Assembly (NCBI GenBank): GCA_027488255.1 | Contig: JAIYBZ010000037.1 | Coordinates: forward strand, 186,001 to 250,000 | From: Comamonadaceae bacterium | GTDB taxonomy: Bacteria; Pseudomonadota; Gammaproteobacteria; Burkholderiales; Burkholderiaceae_C | Direction: 5' to 3' | DNA: 64,000 nucleotides | Notes under the pieces: model-generated | The model's input: the letters and a program-made list of their open reading frames with translations, nothing else | What the model was told of the DNA's origin: nothing | Database searches by the model: none | Program-made: the position numbers and the translations under genes | In this document: positions 49,282 to 63,077 of the stretch, in pieces | Position numbering within the stretch: position 1 is the stretch's first letter | Layout of the letters: each line of letters opens with the position of its first letter

Positions 49282-50694
49282 TTATTTGCCGATGCAAAAG
49301 CTGGAAAAAATCACGCCCAGCAAATCGTCCGCGCTGAATTCGCCGGTGATCTCATTCAAAGCGTTTTGACCCAAACGCAACTCTTCAGCCAACAAATCTA
49401 AATTTTGCGCATGTGCCGCCAAGTGCGCATCGGCGGTATGCAAGTGTTCTTCAACCCGGCGCAAAGCTTGAACATGCCGCTCGCGTGCGATGAACAAGCC
49501 TTCGCTGGCCTGTTGCCAGCCGGCTTGTTGCAACAGGCGTTGTCGCAAAGTTTGCAGACCTTCGCCGGTGCGGGCGGACAAGCAGAGCCCTGCCGTCAGG
49601 GTCTTCAAAGCGGCTGCATCGGCTTTGTTCCACACCTCGATCACGCTCACGCTGGCTGGCAATCGGTCTTGCAGTGATTGGGCAATGTCGGCATCGGCCT
49701 TGTCGTAATCGGGCTGACCTGCGCGTGTCAGGTCGTGCAAAAAAATCACCGCATCGGCATTTTCAATTTGGCCCCAAGCGCGGGCAATGCCAATTTGCTC
49801 CACCTCATCCACGCCGGCACCTTCGCGCAGGCCGGCCGTGTCGATCACATGCAAGGGCACGCCCTCGATCTGAATGGTCTGTTGCACCAAATCACGGGTG
49901 GTGCCGGCAATTGGCGTCACGATGGCCAACTCGGCACCCGCCAACGCATTGAGCAACGAGCTCTTGCCCGCATTTGGCTGGCCTGCAATCACGACTTTGA
50001 TGCCCTCACGCAACAAGGCCCCTTGCTTGGCTTTGCCCAACACCGCCGACACGGCGGTTTGCAAGTGCTGCAACTGCCCTTGCGCGTCGGCTTTTTTCAA
50101 GAAGTCAATTTCTTCTTCGGGAAAATCCAAAGTGGCTTCCACCAACATGCGCAAGTGGATCAAAGCGTCGCGCAGTTGGTGAATCTCTTTGGAAAAATCG
50201 CCCGCCAGCGAGCGACTCGCACTGCGTGCGGCGGCCTCGGTGCTGGCGTCAATCAGGTCGGCAATGGCCTCGGCTTGCGCCAGGTCTATTTTGTCGTTCA
50301 GAAAAGCGCGCTCAGAAAATTCACCGGGTTGCGCCACCCGCAAACCGGGCAACAGTGGCAAGCCCGTTACAGGGTCAGGCGATGCGGCAGCTTGCAGGCA
50401 GCGTGCCAACAACAGTTGCAACACCACTGGGCCCCCGTGGGCTTGCAGCTCCAGCACATCTTCACCCGTGAACGAATGCGGCGCGGCAAAGTGGAGCGCC
50501 AAACCATGGTCAATCGGGCTGCCATCGGCATCGGCAAATGGCAAGTAAGTGGCTTCCCGGGGCTTTAGGCGCCGGCCGCACAAGACTTCGATCAGTGGCG
50601 CGAGGTGCTTGCCCGACACCCGAACAATGCCCACCGCACCCCGACCGGGGGCGGTGGCGATGGCAACGATGGGTTCTTGATGGCGGGCGAGCAT
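49282..50694 (-). CDS. mnmE: tRNA uridine-5-carboxymethylaminomethyl(34) GTPase MnmE
   Basis: [22 protein letters not shown]...[19 protein letters not shown]...[14 protein letters not shown]...C-terminal CIGK. Confidence 0.95.
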   Translation of the reverse strand: MLARHQEPIVAIATAPGRGAVGIVRVSGKHLAPLIEVLCGRRLKPREATYLPFADADGSPIDHGLALHFAAPHSFTGEDVLELQAHGGPVVLQLLLARCLQAAASPDPVTGLPLLPGLRVAQPGEFSERAFLNDKIDLAQAEAIADLIDASTEAAARSASRSLAGDFSKEIHQLRDALIHLRMLVEATLDFPEEEIDFLKKADAQGQLQHLQTAVSAVLGKAKQGALLREGIKVVIAGQPNAGKSSLLNALAGAELAIVTPIAGTTRDLVQQTIQIEGVPLHVIDTAGLREGAGVDEVEQIGIARAWGQIENADAVIFLHDLTRAGQPDYDKADADIAQSLQDRLPASVSVIEVWNKADAAALKTLTAGLCLSARTGEGLQTLRQRLLQQAGWQQASEGLFIARERHVQALRRVEEHLHTADAHLAAHAQNLDLLAEELRLGQNALNEITGEFSADDLLGVIFSSFCIGK

Positions 50695-50743
50695 GGCGGT
50701 GGTGGCGGATATGAAGCCTGGGTGAATGGATGAATGGGTGAAG

Positions 50744-50766
50744 CAAAAAAGGCCGCTTACGCGGCC
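50744..50766 (-). terminator. Intrinsic terminator of yidC operon
   Basis: Minus strand GGGCCGCGTAAGCGGCCTTTTTT. Confidence 0.82.
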
Positions 50767-50783
50767 CTTTGGGTGGGGTGGTT

Positions 50784-52475
50784 TTACTTGAACTTGGGCA
50801 TGTTGAATTGCGGTGGTACGCCCATCCGGGTGTTGATGACCCACTGCTGGGCAATCGACAAGATGTTGTTGGTGATCCAGTACAGCACCAAGCCAGCTGG
50901 GAAGAAGAAGAACATCACGCTGAACACCAGCGGCATGATCCACATCAGCTTGGCTTGCATGGGGTCTGGTGGCGCGGGGTTGAGCGCTGTTTGCAGCAAA
51001 GTGGTCAAAGTCATGACCAGCGGCAAGATGAAGTAAGGGTCGGGCGCTGAAAGGTCTTTGATCCACAAAATCCAAGGCGCATTGCGCATCTCAACGCTGG
51101 ACAACAGCACCCAATACAAGGCAATGAAGACCGGAATCTGCACCATGATCGGGAAGCAGCCGCCCATGGGGTTGACCTTTTCCTCGCGGTAGATCTTCAT
51201 CATCTCTTGCTGCATTTTTTGCGGGTCGTTCTTCAGGCGCTCACGCATTTCCATGATCTTGGGATTGATGGCTTTCATTTTGGCCATGCTGGCATAGGCC
51301 TTGGCATTGAGCCAATAAAAAGCGATCTTCAGCAACAGCACCAAGGCCACAATGGCCCAGCCCCAGTTCTGAATGAAGCCAAATAATTTGTCCAGCAACC
51401 AATACAAAGGCTTGGACAACATGGCCAACCAACCGTAGTCTTTCACCAAGTCCAGGCCAGGGGCCAAGGCTTCCAAGACTTTTTCTTCTTGCGGGCCACT
51501 GAACAACTGGGTGTTCACTGTTTTGCTTTGACCGGGCGCCAACTCGGCCAAGGGCGTGATCATGCCCACGGCGTACAAATTGGTGTCGACTTTGCGCACG
51601 AAGTTTTCGCGTTGAATGCCGTCGGCCAACAACCAAGCGCTGGCAAAGTAGTGCTGCACCATGGCCACATAGCCGTTGGGTGAAGACTTTTCAATGTCGG
51701 CTTTGTTCTTTTCGATGTCGCTGAACTCCACCTTTTGGTATTTTTTAGCCTCGGTATAAATGGCCGGGCCCGTGAAGGTGGAATAAAAAGCAGATTCGCC
51801 AGCAGGCTTGTTGCCGTCGCGCACCAGCTGCAAATAAAGCTGCGGAGAGACGGGGGTGCTGCCGGTGTTGACCACTTCATGCTTCACGCCAATCGCATAG
51901 CTGCCACGTTGCAGGGTGTAGGTCTTGACCAACTTCACGCCGTTTTGTGCATCCGACTCGAAGCGCAAGGTCAATTCGTCTTGACCGTCTTTCAGGCTGC
52001 GCTCGCCGCTGAATTTCATGGGCGATTTGTGGGTCGGGAAGTCCCCGCCAATCAAGCCCGTCTGTGCGTTGTAGACCCGGCTGCTGCTCTGGTCGAGCAA
52101 CACAAAAGGCTTGCTGCTGTCGACAAAATCGGCATGCCGAGTGAACTCGGTGCGCACCAAAGAGCCGCCTTCGGTGTCAAAGTTGAGTTTGAGCACATCG
52201 GTGACCACCTCGATCGTTTCGCGCGCACTGGCCGCAGCATTGGGGCCCGACGTAGGCACTTGTGCGGGCGTGGCTGCAGGTGCGGTGGTTGTGGCGGTCG
52301 GAACGCTGTTGTTGCTGGCCATTGCAGCCGGTGCTGCAGTGGAAGCAGGGGCGGCGGCTTCGGGCTTGGGGAAGAAAGTGGCTTTGTGTCCGTTAGACAA
52401 CTGCCATTGGTCCCACAGCAGGACCATGGAAAAACCAAAAATCACCCAAAGGATGGTGCGACGGATATCGTTCAT
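50784..52475 (-). CDS. yidC: Membrane protein insertase YidC
   Basis: [24 protein letters not shown]...[31 protein letters not shown]. Confidence 0.97.
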   Translation of the reverse strand: MNDIRRTILWVIFGFSMVLLWDQWQLSNGHKATFFPKPEAAAPASTAAPAAMASNNSVPTATTTAPAATPAQVPTSGPNAAASARETIEVVTDVLKLNFDTEGGSLVRTEFTRHADFVDSSKPFVLLDQSSSRVYNAQTGLIGGDFPTHKSPMKFSGERSLKDGQDELTLRFESDAQNGVKLVKTYTLQRGSYAIGVKHEVVNTGSTPVSPQLYLQLVRDGNKPAGESAFYSTFTGPAIYTEAKKYQKVEFSDIEKNKADIEKSSPNGYVAMVQHYFASAWLLADGIQRENFVRKVDTNLYAVGMITPLAELAPGQSKTVNTQLFSGPQEEKVLEALAPGLDLVKDYGWLAMLSKPLYWLLDKLFGFIQNWGWAIVALVLLLKIAFYWLNAKAYASMAKMKAINPKIMEMRERLKNDPQKMQQEMMKIYREEKVNPMGGCFPIMVQIPVFIALYWVLLSSVEMRNAPWILWIKDLSAPDPYFILPLVMTLTTLLQTALNPAPPDPMQAKLMWIMPLVFSVMFFFFPAGLVLYWITNNILSIAQQWVINTRMGVPPQFNMPKFK

Positions 52476-52747
52476 GGAAGCTTCTTTGACGAAGTAGGAG
52501 AAAACAAATCAGAGAACAAGCGCGAGGCTTGTGGGGGAACGGGGTCATGGCCGCCTTGGCACCATGGGCCGCAACGCACCAAGCGGTGCACGGTCAAGTA
52601 ACTGCCTTTGGCGGAGCCATGCTGTTCCAGGGCTTGCAAGGCATAAACCGAGCAAGTGGGCTCAAAGCGACAAGACGAACCCAGCCACGGGCTCAACAAC
52701 AAACGGTAGCCTTTCACCACGCCCATCAACAAACGCTGCACGATCAT
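52472..52747 (-). CDS. yidD: Membrane protein insertion efficiency factor YidD
   Basis: LLMGVVKGYRLLLSPWLGSSCRFEPTCSVYALQALEQHG. Confidence 0.95.
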   Translation of the reverse strand: MIVQRLLMGVVKGYRLLLSPWLGSSCRFEPTCSVYALQALEQHGSAKGSYLTVHRLVRCGPWCQGGHDPVPPQASRLFSDLFSPTSSKKLP

Positions 52748-53190
52748 GAGCGGGCCCCTTGAGGCAGGGCACGCTCAAACAACTGCACCAGTTCTTGCCG
52801 AACGGCCAGTTTGAGGGGGTCTGAGGTGGCGCTGGTGAATTGCTGACGGTCAAATGTGGTGCGCAAACGGACCACATGGGCAGCCACAGGCAAGCGGTCG
52901 CAAAAGCTTTCGCTCACGTTGTAGATTTGGCGTTTGATGGCATTGCGTGTCACGGCGCGACGAGCCCAGCGTTTGGGCACCATGGCGCCCAGCCACACGT
53001 CGGACAAGTCAAAAAGGGCCTGCTCCGGTGAAGGTGCAGGCCCAATTTGTTCAGCAGGTGCCAAAGGCTTGTCTGTGGGGTGAGTCAAGGTCAGTCGGTG
53101 CAACGCAAAATGCGCTGTGCGCGAGACTGTTCCACCCGCCAGGGCGGCCTGAAATTGTGGGCGTGTTTTTAAACGCTGCACGATGGCCAA
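52744..53190 (-). CDS. rnpA: Ribonuclease P protein component
   Basis: LGAMVPKRWARRAVTRNAIKRQIYNV; syntenic between yidD and rpmH. Confidence 0.93.
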   Translation of the reverse strand: MAIVQRLKTRPQFQAALAGGTVSRTAHFALHRLTLTHPTDKPLAPAEQIGPAPSPEQALFDLSDVWLGAMVPKRWARRAVTRNAIKRQIYNVSESFCDRLPVAAHVVRLRTTFDRQQFTSATSDPLKLAVRQELVQLFERALPQGARS

Positions 53191-53248
53191 ACCCTGGAAT
53201 CAACCGCCCGAAGTGGCAACAGGCCACCGCCAGACGGTTGAAAAGGCA

Positions 53249-53383
53249 TTAGACAGCCAGACGCTTGCGGCCTTTGGCGCGGCGTGCGTTGATCACAGCG
53301 CGGCCGCCACGGGTTTTCATGCGAACCAGAAAGCCGTGGGTACGGGCGCGACGTGTCTTAGACGGTTGGTAGGTGCGTTTCAT
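53249..53383 (-). CDS. rpmH: 50S ribosomal protein L34
   Basis: [44 protein letters not shown]. Confidence 0.98.
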   Translation of the reverse strand: MKRTYQPSKTRRARTHGFLVRMKTRGGRAVINARRAKGRKRLAV

Positions 53384-53623
53384 AACTCTTCCTTTGTGCC
53401 CAATGCCACGAATCAGCTTTGGGCGAAACCCAAGATTATCGCAAACTTTCGGGCGCTCGGCAAATTCACCCACTTTAATGCCTTCGGGTGTTCCCGAGTT
53501 GAATCCGGAAAGATGTGGTTTATGATGTCCGAACAAATGCATTGCGGCATGTGGATAAGCTCTGAATAAGTTGCTTTCCACGGCCATTTTCTCTGCCCAC
53601 TGTCCACAAAAAATAAATACAAC
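53384..53623. other. rpmH-dnaA intergenic region, candidate oriC
   Basis: Canonical rpmH//dnaA divergent arrangement; perfect DnaA box TGTGGATAA at 53550-53558; near-match CTGTCCACA 53600-53608. Confidence 0.65.
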
Positions 53624-55024
53624 ATGTCTGAGGGAAACTCCCCCAATTTCCAGATGGATGCCGGCCAGGCTTTGTGGCAGGCTTGCGTGGATGAGCTGTC
53701 CCGCGAACTGCCCGAACAGCAGTTCAACACCTGGATCAAGCCCCTCACGGCCCAAGTTTCTGAAGACCAGCAACGCCTCACTTTGTTTGTCGCCAACCGG
53801 TTCAAATTGGACTGGATTCGGGCGCAGTACGCCGGCCGTTTAGCGGCCTTGCTGGAAAGCTTTCAAGGCCATCCTGTTCAAATCGAGTTAGTGCTCACTC
53901 CTCGTGAAGACGGCGCCAAAGCTGTGCGTCAGTCCACCCCTTCGTCGATGGAAAACGGGCCTGAGCCGATCGACTTGCCCGAAGAGCCCAGCACCAACAC
54001 CTTCCGAAGCCGGCTCAACACAGCCCTGACTTTTGACAACCTGGTGGAAGGCACGGCGAACCGCATGGCGCGCGCGGCGGCGATGCATGTGTCCGGCTCG
54101 CCCGGGCACTTGTACAACCCCCTGTTCATCTACGGCGGCGTGGGTTTGGGCAAGACCCACTTGATGCACGCGATTGGCAACAAATTGCTGGCCGAGCGCC
54201 CTGAGGCCAAGGTTCTCTACATCCACGCCGAACAATTTGTCTCGGATGTGGTTAAAGCCTACCAACGCAAGACATTTGACGAGTTCAAGCAGCACTACCA
54301 TTCGCTGGATTTGTTGCTGATTGACGATGTGCAGTTCTTTGCCAACAAAGACCGCACCCAAGAAGAGTTTTTCAACGCATTTGAGGCCTTGTTGGCCAAA
54401 AAATCGCACATCGTGATGACCAGCGACACCTACCCCAAGGGGCTGGCTGACATTCACGAGCGCTTGGTGTCGCGCTTTGACTCCGGCCTGACGGTGGCGA
54501 TCGAGCCGCCCGAGCTCGAAATGCGGGTGGCCATTCTGATCAACAAGGCCATCAGCGAAGGCAGCGAAATGCCCGAAGAAGTGGCCTTCTTTGTGGCCAA
54601 AAACGTGCGCTCGAACGTGCGTGAGCTGGAAGGCGCTTTGCGCAAAATCTTGGCCTACTCGCGCTTCAACCAAAAAGAAATCTCCATCCAGCTCGCCCGC
54701 GATGCGCTGCGTGATTTGCTGTCCATTCAAAACCGCCAAATCAGTGTCGAAAACATCCAAAAAACGGTGGCCGACTACTACAAGATCAAGGTGGCCGACA
54801 TGTACAGCAAGAAGCGCCCTGCCAGCATTGCCCGGCCGCGCCAAATTGCCATGTATTTGGCCAAAGAAATGACCCAAAAGTCTCTGCCCGAAATTGGCGA
54901 GCTGTTTGGTGGGCGTGACCACACCACCGTGCTGCATGCCGTGCGCAAAATCAATGCCGAGCGGCAGCAGTTGACCGAACTCAACCAGCAGCTGCATGTG
55001 CTGGAGCAGACGCTGAAAGGCTAA
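53624..55024 (+). CDS. dnaA: Chromosomal replication initiator DnaA
   Basis: [23 protein letters not shown]...[10 protein letters not shown]...[14 protein letters not shown]. Confidence 0.99.
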   Translation: MSEGNSPNFQMDAGQALWQACVDELSRELPEQQFNTWIKPLTAQVSEDQQRLTLFVANRFKLDWIRAQYAGRLAALLESFQGHPVQIELVLTPREDGAKAVRQSTPSSMENGPEPIDLPEEPSTNTFRSRLNTALTFDNLVEGTANRMARAAAMHVSGSPGHLYNPLFIYGGVGLGKTHLMHAIGNKLLAERPEAKVLYIHAEQFVSDVVKAYQRKTFDEFKQHYHSLDLLLIDDVQFFANKDRTQEEFFNAFEALLAKKSHIVMTSDTYPKGLADIHERLVSRFDSGLTVAIEPPELEMRVAILINKAISEGSEMPEEVAFFVAKNVRSNVRELEGALRKILAYSRFNQKEISIQLARDALRDLLSIQNRQISVENIQKTVADYYKIKVADMYSKKRPASIARPRQIAMYLAKEMTQKSLPEIGELFGGRDHTTVLHAVRKINAERQQLTELNQQLHVLEQTLKG

Positions 55025-55176
55025 AGCCCCATGAGTCCGAATATGTTCCCCGTTTTTAAGTGCGTTGACCCGTTTGGAGGCTGTTTTGAGGCCAAAAAAC
55101 AGCGAAAATGCTGCTTATCGTCAAAGTCGTACACAGCCCCTGGCTGTCGCGTGAAAATCACCAGAGGTAGACACCC

Positions 55177-56286
55177 ATGATCGTCCTGAAGGCCACCCAA
55201 GACAAATTGTTGTCGGTCCTGCAATCCGTGTCCGGCATTGTCGAGCGCCGTCACACCCTGCCGGTGCTGGCCAATGTCTTGATTCGCAAATCTGGCCACG
55301 CGGTGCAACTGACCACCAGCGATCTTGAAATCCAGATCCGCACCACGGCTGAAATGGAAGGCGATCCCGGCGACTTCACCACCACTGTGGGCGCGCGCAA
55401 GCTGATCGACATTCTGCGCACCATGCCGGCCGACCAAACCGTCAGCCTCGAGTCGTCGCAAGCCAAGTTGATTTTGAAGGGCGGCAAGTCCAAGTTCACC
55501 TTGCAAACCTTGCCCGCAGAAGACTTCCCGCTGGTGCAAGAAGCGGCCTCGTTTGGCCCAGCGTTCAGCGTGCCCCAAAAAACGCTCAAGCAATTGCTGG
55601 GGCAGGTGTCGTTTGCCATGGCGGTGCACGACATTCGTTACTACCTGAACGGCATTTTGTTTGTGGCCGAGGGCAACCGCCTGAGCTTGGTGGCCACCGA
55701 CGGCCACCGCTTGGCGTTCACGGCGGCCACGCTCGACGTCGCTGTGCCCACCAAACAAGAAGTCATCTTGCCGCGCAAGACGGTGCTCGAATTGCAGCGT
55801 TTGCTGTCTGAGAACGACGGCGCTATCGAGATGCAATTTGCCAACAACCAAGCCAAGTTCAGCTTTGACGGCATGGAGTTTGTGACCAAGTTGGTCGAAG
55901 GCAAATTCCCCGACTACAACCGCGTCATCCCCAAAGGCCACAGCAACAACCTCACACTGGGCCGCCAAGCCTTGTTGTCTTGCTTGCAGCGCACCGCCAT
56001 CCTGACCAGCGACAAGTTCAAAGGCGTGCGCCTGAACCTCGACCCCGGCAGCCTGCGCGTCGCCTCGACCAACGCCGAGCAAGAAGAAGCCGTGGACGAG
56101 CTCGATATTGATTACTCCGGTGACAGCATCGAGATTGGCTTCAATGTCACTTACATCATCGACGTGCTCAGCAACATGGGCCAAGACATGGTGCGCATCG
56201 ACCTGGCCGATGCCAACAGCTCCGCACTGATCACCATTCCCGAAAACGACAACTTCAAATACGTGGTGATGCCCATGCGCATTTGA
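55177..56286 (+). CDS. dnaN: DNA polymerase III beta clamp
   Basis: MIVLKATQDKLLSVLQSVSGIVERRHTLPVLANVLI...YVVMPMRI. Confidence 0.98.
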   Translation: MIVLKATQDKLLSVLQSVSGIVERRHTLPVLANVLIRKSGHAVQLTTSDLEIQIRTTAEMEGDPGDFTTTVGARKLIDILRTMPADQTVSLESSQAKLILKGGKSKFTLQTLPAEDFPLVQEAASFGPAFSVPQKTLKQLLGQVSFAMAVHDIRYYLNGILFVAEGNRLSLVATDGHRLAFTAATLDVAVPTKQEVILPRKTVLELQRLLSENDGAIEMQFANNQAKFSFDGMEFVTKLVEGKFPDYNRVIPKGHSNNLTLGRQALLSCLQRTAILTSDKFKGVRLNLDPGSLRVASTNAEQEEAVDELDIDYSGDSIEIGFNVTYIIDVLSNMGQDMVRIDLADANSSALITIPENDNFKYVVMPMRI

Positions 56287-56308
56287 GGCGCTCATTAACA
56301 GGCGATAG

Positions 56309-58975
<2,667 letters not shown>

Positions 58976-59103
58976 GCAGCTGATGACGAGGGGTCGCGGC
59001 AGCACTCTAGTCGGTCGCGCGCTCGCTCAGCTTGTTTGTATTGATGGTTTTCCAGTCACGCATGCAGCGATTTTTGCAAGACCACCCATGCAAACGGGTT
59101 CCA

Positions 59104-59123
59104 AATTAAAGAATTCTTTAATT
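59104..59123. repeat. 20-bp perfect AT-rich palindrome
   Basis: AATTAAAGAATTCTTTAATT. Confidence 0.97.
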
Positions 59124-59207
59124 CGAAGCAAGCCTGTGAAAGCAGGGTTTAATCAGCGTTCTTTTGGGGCATGAGCCCAGCCCACTTGCAACCGAGTTTG
59201 ATTGCCC

Positions 59208-59864
59208 ATGTCTTGCATCGCCATCATCGACTTCGAAACCACCGGCATTTCTCCGAACATGGGCGACCGCGCCACCGAGGTGGCCATTGTGTTGTTGCAA
59301 GACGGGCAAGTGGTCGACCGATTTCAGAGCCTGATGAATGCCGGGGTGCGCGTCAACAGTTTCATCACCCAGCTCACCGGCATCACCAACGACATGGTGC
59401 AAGCCGCTCCGCCCGCCGAGCAGGTGATGCGCGAGGCGGCGCGCTTTGTCGGCGATCTGCCCATGGTGGCGCACAACGCGTCGTTTGACAAAAAGTTTTG
59501 GCAGGCCGAACTGGCCCGATGCGGGCAAGCGGCGGCACATCCTTTTGCTTGCACGGTCTTGTTGTCGCGCCGTCTGTATCCGCAAGCGCCGAACCACAAG
59601 CTGGGCACATTGGCGGCGCTGCACCATTTGCCTGCTTCAGGTCGCGCCCACCGGGCCTTGGCCGATGCTGAGATGGCTGCGCAATTGCTGGCACAGATGC
59701 AGCACGATTTAAAAACCCGCTACGGCTGTGCCCATGTTGACCATGCCTTGCTGATGGGGCTGCAGCGCACCAGCCGTCACATGGTGGGCGGCTATTTAAA
59801 GCAGAGAGCGGCCACTGTTAGCCCTGCACCACTTCCCAATAGGCCTGCCGTGTCTCTGGGCTGA
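59208..59864 (+). CDS. DnaQ-like 3'-5' exonuclease
   Basis: CIAIIDFETTGISPNMGDRATEVAIV...MVAHNASFDKKFW...HRALADAEMAAQLL (DEDDh). Confidence 0.9.
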   Translation: MSCIAIIDFETTGISPNMGDRATEVAIVLLQDGQVVDRFQSLMNAGVRVNSFITQLTGITNDMVQAAPPAEQVMREAARFVGDLPMVAHNASFDKKFWQAELARCGQAAAHPFACTVLLSRRLYPQAPNHKLGTLAALHHLPASGRAHRALADAEMAAQLLAQMQHDLKTRYGCAHVDHALLMGLQRTSRHMVGGYLKQRAATVSPAPLPNRPAVSLG

Positions 59865-60417
59865 CCGCGTCCAGGGCCTGTTCGTAGTGGGTTTGGTGCT
59901 GGGCCAGCATGCGGGCCGAAGCGATGGTTTTGGATTTGCAAAACCAGTGACAGCTGTGTTGCATCAAAAACATCTCGCCCATCATGCGAAATGAACGCTC
60001 TTTGGCCCCCATGCCGTGTGAATGGTTAACCACTTGGTCAATGCCTCGCGCATGCACTTCCAGCATGCGGCGCATGTCAAAGGTGGCTTTGGGAGAGAGT
60101 TGGTCAATATAGGGCAGAGAAATTTTGAAGGCCCGAGTCACTGGCGCGGGTAATTTTGCAAATTCGCGCGCCAGGTTTTGAAATTCGGTGGCCAGTTGTT
60201 GTTCGGTGCTTTCTTGCAATTGCAAGATTTGGTGCTGTCTTTCTGAGTCGGTTTCGCCCAACGCACGCATGTAGGCGCTGGTGAGTTGTTCCATGTGTTT
60301 TTCGATGTGGTACGGGCGCAAATACTCGGCCAGCAAAGCGGTGCGTTGGCGCCGACCTTGGGTGTTGAGCCAGTGGATACCCACGGCCAAGATCAACAAA
60401 AGACTGAAAAATTCCAT
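59818..60417 (-). CDS. Conserved-looking single-TM protein of unknown function
   Basis: MEFFSLLLILAVGIHWL TM anchor followed by soluble helical region; 3' end overlaps the exonuclease gene. Confidence 0.65.
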   Translation of the reverse strand: MEFFSLLLILAVGIHWLNTQGRRQRTALLAEYLRPYHIEKHMEQLTSAYMRALGETDSERQHQILQLQESTEQQLATEFQNLAREFAKLPAPVTRAFKISLPYIDQLSPKATFDMRRMLEVHARGIDQVVNHSHGMGAKERSFRMMGEMFLMQHSCHWFCKSKTIASARMLAQHQTHYEQALDAVSPETRQAYWEVVQG

Positions 60418-60592
60418 AACGGCATGCGTGTCTGGCCGGGATGGCCGATGCGCCGAGTGTAGGGGCTTGGCCGCTACGCTCTTTTGAGCACTAATATGGA
60501 GAGGGCACTCTAAAGTGAGGGTAATCCCTTGCCTCGGTCCGTGGGCGGTGTTCAAATTGCTGCATTGCAACAAATTTCAAAAGGACCTCACC

Positions 60593-61150
60593 ATGAACTT
60601 CAGCGCCGAACAATTCTCCGCCGCCCAACAAGCCAACCTGGCTGCTGCTGCTGACCTGTCTCAAACCGCTTTCGCCGGTTTTGAGCGTTTGGTCGAGCTG
60701 AACATGGCCGCTGGCAAAGCCGCCGTGGGCGAGTCTTTCGCCAACGTGCAAGCCATGATGGCTGCCAAGTCGCCTCAAGACCTGATGGCTGTGCAAGCCG
60801 CTTTGGTGCAGCCTGCTTTCGAAAAGTCGGTGTCTTACGGCCGTCACTTGGCTGAAATCGCCAACAGCACCGGCGCCGTGTTCACCAAAGCTGTCGAAAG
60901 CAAAGTGGCCGAGTCTGAGAAAGCCGTCAAAAGCTTGGTGGAAAACAGCCTGAAAAACGCTCCTGCAGGTTCTGACGCTGCTGTGGCCGTGCTCAAGACC
61001 GCTTTCGAAGCCAGCCAAACTGCTGCCGAAACCCTGAAAAAAGTGGCCAAGCAAGCCGCTGACACCGCCGAGTCCAACATCAAGGCCGCCACAGCCCAAG
61101 CCGAAGCTTCGGTCAAGGCCGCCATGTCCAAGGCCAAAGCCAAGGCCTAA
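60593..61150 (+). CDS. phaP: Phasin family protein
   Basis: Ala/Lys-rich helical, AAADLSQTAFAGFERLVELNMAAGKAAVGESFANVQAMMAAKSPQDLMAVQ. Confidence 0.92.
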   Translation: MNFSAEQFSAAQQANLAAAADLSQTAFAGFERLVELNMAAGKAAVGESFANVQAMMAAKSPQDLMAVQAALVQPAFEKSVSYGRHLAEIANSTGAVFTKAVESKVAESEKAVKSLVENSLKNAPAGSDAAVAVLKTAFEASQTAAETLKKVAKQAADTAESNIKAATAQAEASVKAAMSKAKAKA

Positions 61151-61195
61151 TTTGCCGATACAAAAGCGGGCCTGAAGGGTCGGCTTTCTACAATC

Positions 61196-61219
61196 AGGGC
61201 GTCTTAGGACGCCCTTTTT
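61196..61219 (+). terminator. Intrinsic terminator after phasin gene
   Basis: AGGGCGTC-TTAG-GACGCCCT + T-rich. Confidence 0.85.
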
Positions 61220-61235
61220 GTTTTTGGATAACCCC

Positions 61236-62024
61236 ATGACCGTTGATATGGCACCCGCTTCTGCTCCTGTTTTGCACATTTCTGGGGGCGTGGCCACCAT
61301 CACCTTGAACCGCCCTGCCCAGCGCAATCGGCTGGAGAACGCCGACCTCAAGGCTTTGCTGGCGCACTTTGAGGTGGTCAACCAACAAACCGATGTGCGG
61401 GTGCTGGTGATCACCGCCCAAACAACTGGCCAACCCCAACCGGTGTTTTGCGCGGGTTATGACATTGGGGGTTTTGACGAGCCGGGGCATGGCGCGAGCT
61501 TTTTTGAAACAATTCCCAACGCCTTGGCCGCCCTGCGCCCTGTCACGGTGTGTGCGTTGAACGGCAGTGTCTATGGCGGCGCCACCGATTTGGTGTTGGC
61601 CTGTGATTTGCGCGTGGGTTTGCAAGGCCTCGAGTGGCGCATGCCGGCAACGGCACTCGGCCTGCACTATTACCCCAGCGGCTTACAGCGCTATGTGAGT
61701 CGCTTCGGCATGGCCGGCGCGCGGCGGGCGTTTTTGACAGCACGCCCATTTACCGACCGACAGCTCGAGGCAATGGGCTTGTTTGAGGCGCTGGTCACGG
61801 CCGAAGATTGGGACAACACGGTGCAGGCTTTGGTCTCCGATGTTTTGGCTTTGGCGCCCTTGGCGGTGCAGGCCACCAAGCGGTCGTTGCAAGAGCTGGA
61901 GACCGGGCAGTTTGACGAAGCGGTGGTGCGCGAACGCGAGCACATAACCAGCCGCAGTGCCGACTTTGCCGAAGGGCGCGCAGCGTTTGCTGAGCGTCGC
62001 AAGCCGGTGTTTGTGGGTCGTTAA
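61236..62024 (+). CDS. Enoyl-CoA hydratase/isomerase family protein
   Basis: VATITLNRPAQRNRLENADLKALLAHF...ALNGSVYGGATDLVLACDLRVG. Confidence 0.9.
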   Translation: MTVDMAPASAPVLHISGGVATITLNRPAQRNRLENADLKALLAHFEVVNQQTDVRVLVITAQTTGQPQPVFCAGYDIGGFDEPGHGASFFETIPNALAALRPVTVCALNGSVYGGATDLVLACDLRVGLQGLEWRMPATALGLHYYPSGLQRYVSRFGMAGARRAFLTARPFTDRQLEAMGLFEALVTAEDWDNTVQALVSDVLALAPLAVQATKRSLQELETGQFDEAVVREREHITSRSADFAEGRAAFAERRKPVFVGR

Positions 62025-62054
62025 CCCGAATCGGCGCTGGTCTCTGGCCTAGGC

Positions 62055-62897
62055 CTAGGCCGAAGTTGGGGCCGATCGCCCGGCAGACCATGCCGTGCCC
62101 ATCGAAGCGACCATGACCAAGGCAATGGCCAAACCCTGAAGCAGGCTCAAGTGTTCGGCCAACACGAGCCAGCCGGCCAAAGCGCCAACAGCGGGCTCGA
62201 GGCTGAGCAAAATACTGAAGGTGTTTTTAGGCAGGTGGTTCAGTGCAAACATTTCCAGCGCATAGGGAATGGCGCTGGACAGCAGGGCCACGGCCAAGCC
62301 GGCGACTAGCCACTGCGGATTGAGCAAGGCACTGCCCGCATGCCCCACCCCGATCGGGACCACCACAAGAGCCGCGGCCAACATGCCCATCGGGGTGGCC
62401 ATGCCGCCATAACGCAGGGCCACGCGTTGCCCAAAAACGATGTACAGCGCCCAACAAATACCCGCCGCCAAGGCCAAGGCCATGCCTTGCGGGTCGAGTG
62501 CCGTGGTCTGCTGTGTCCATGGCCAGGGCAGGAGCAAGCCCAAACCCAAAACCGCCAGCACCACCCACAGCCAGTCGCTGGCTTTTTTAGAGGTCCAAAC
62601 GGCAACAGCCAAGGGGCCGGTGAATTCAATGGCGATGGCGACGCCAAAAGGGATGGTTTTGATGGCGCTGTAAAACAAAAGGTTCATGACGCCCAAAGTG
62701 ACGCCATACAAACCCAGCGGCAGGGCATCGGCCCAAACCCATTTGCGGCGCCATGGACGAAACACGGCCATCAGCATCAGCATGGCGAAAAAGAGGCGAT
62801 AGGCCGTGGTGCCCTCAGCGCCCAAAGCAGGAAACAGGCTTTTGGCAAACGAGGTGCCAACGGCCAAAGACACCAGGCTGCACATCAAGGCCAGCAT
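62055..62897 (-). CDS. EamA/RhtA-type DMT family transporter
   Basis: Ten hydrophobic segments, GVAIAIEFTGPLAVAVWTSKK...FSILLSLEPAVGALAGWLVLAEHLS; start codon uncertain. Confidence 0.88.
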   Translation of the reverse strand: MLALMCSLVSLAVGTSFAKSLFPALGAEGTTAYRLFFAMLMLMAVFRPWRRKWVWADALPLGLYGVTLGVMNLLFYSAIKTIPFGVAIAIEFTGPLAVAVWTSKKASDWLWVVLAVLGLGLLLPWPWTQQTTALDPQGMALALAAGICWALYIVFGQRVALRYGGMATPMGMLAAALVVVPIGVGHAGSALLNPQWLVAGLAVALLSSAIPYALEMFALNHLPKNTFSILLSLEPAVGALAGWLVLAEHLSLLQGLAIALVMVASMGTAWSAGRSAPTSA

Positions 62898-63077
62898 GGC
62901 CCATAAACGCAAATTCAAAGGGGATTTTCTCTCGGTGGGGCACGGTTTGCAGAGGCATTCCGTCAAGTCAAAAGGCTTTTTAGCGGCATCATAGCGCCGC
63001 ATACAATGGCGGCTTCGTCTTTGGGGCACAACTGGGTGCCCCGATACACATCCAATTAGCCTTTTTGTGGAGCTTTC

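Noticed and set aside
47831-49297. 488-aa antisense ORF to the Kef-type antiporter
   Set aside because: Shadow ORF; no domain
53436-53444. TTATCGCAA as an additional DnaA box
   Set aside because: Only 6/9 match to TTATCCACA
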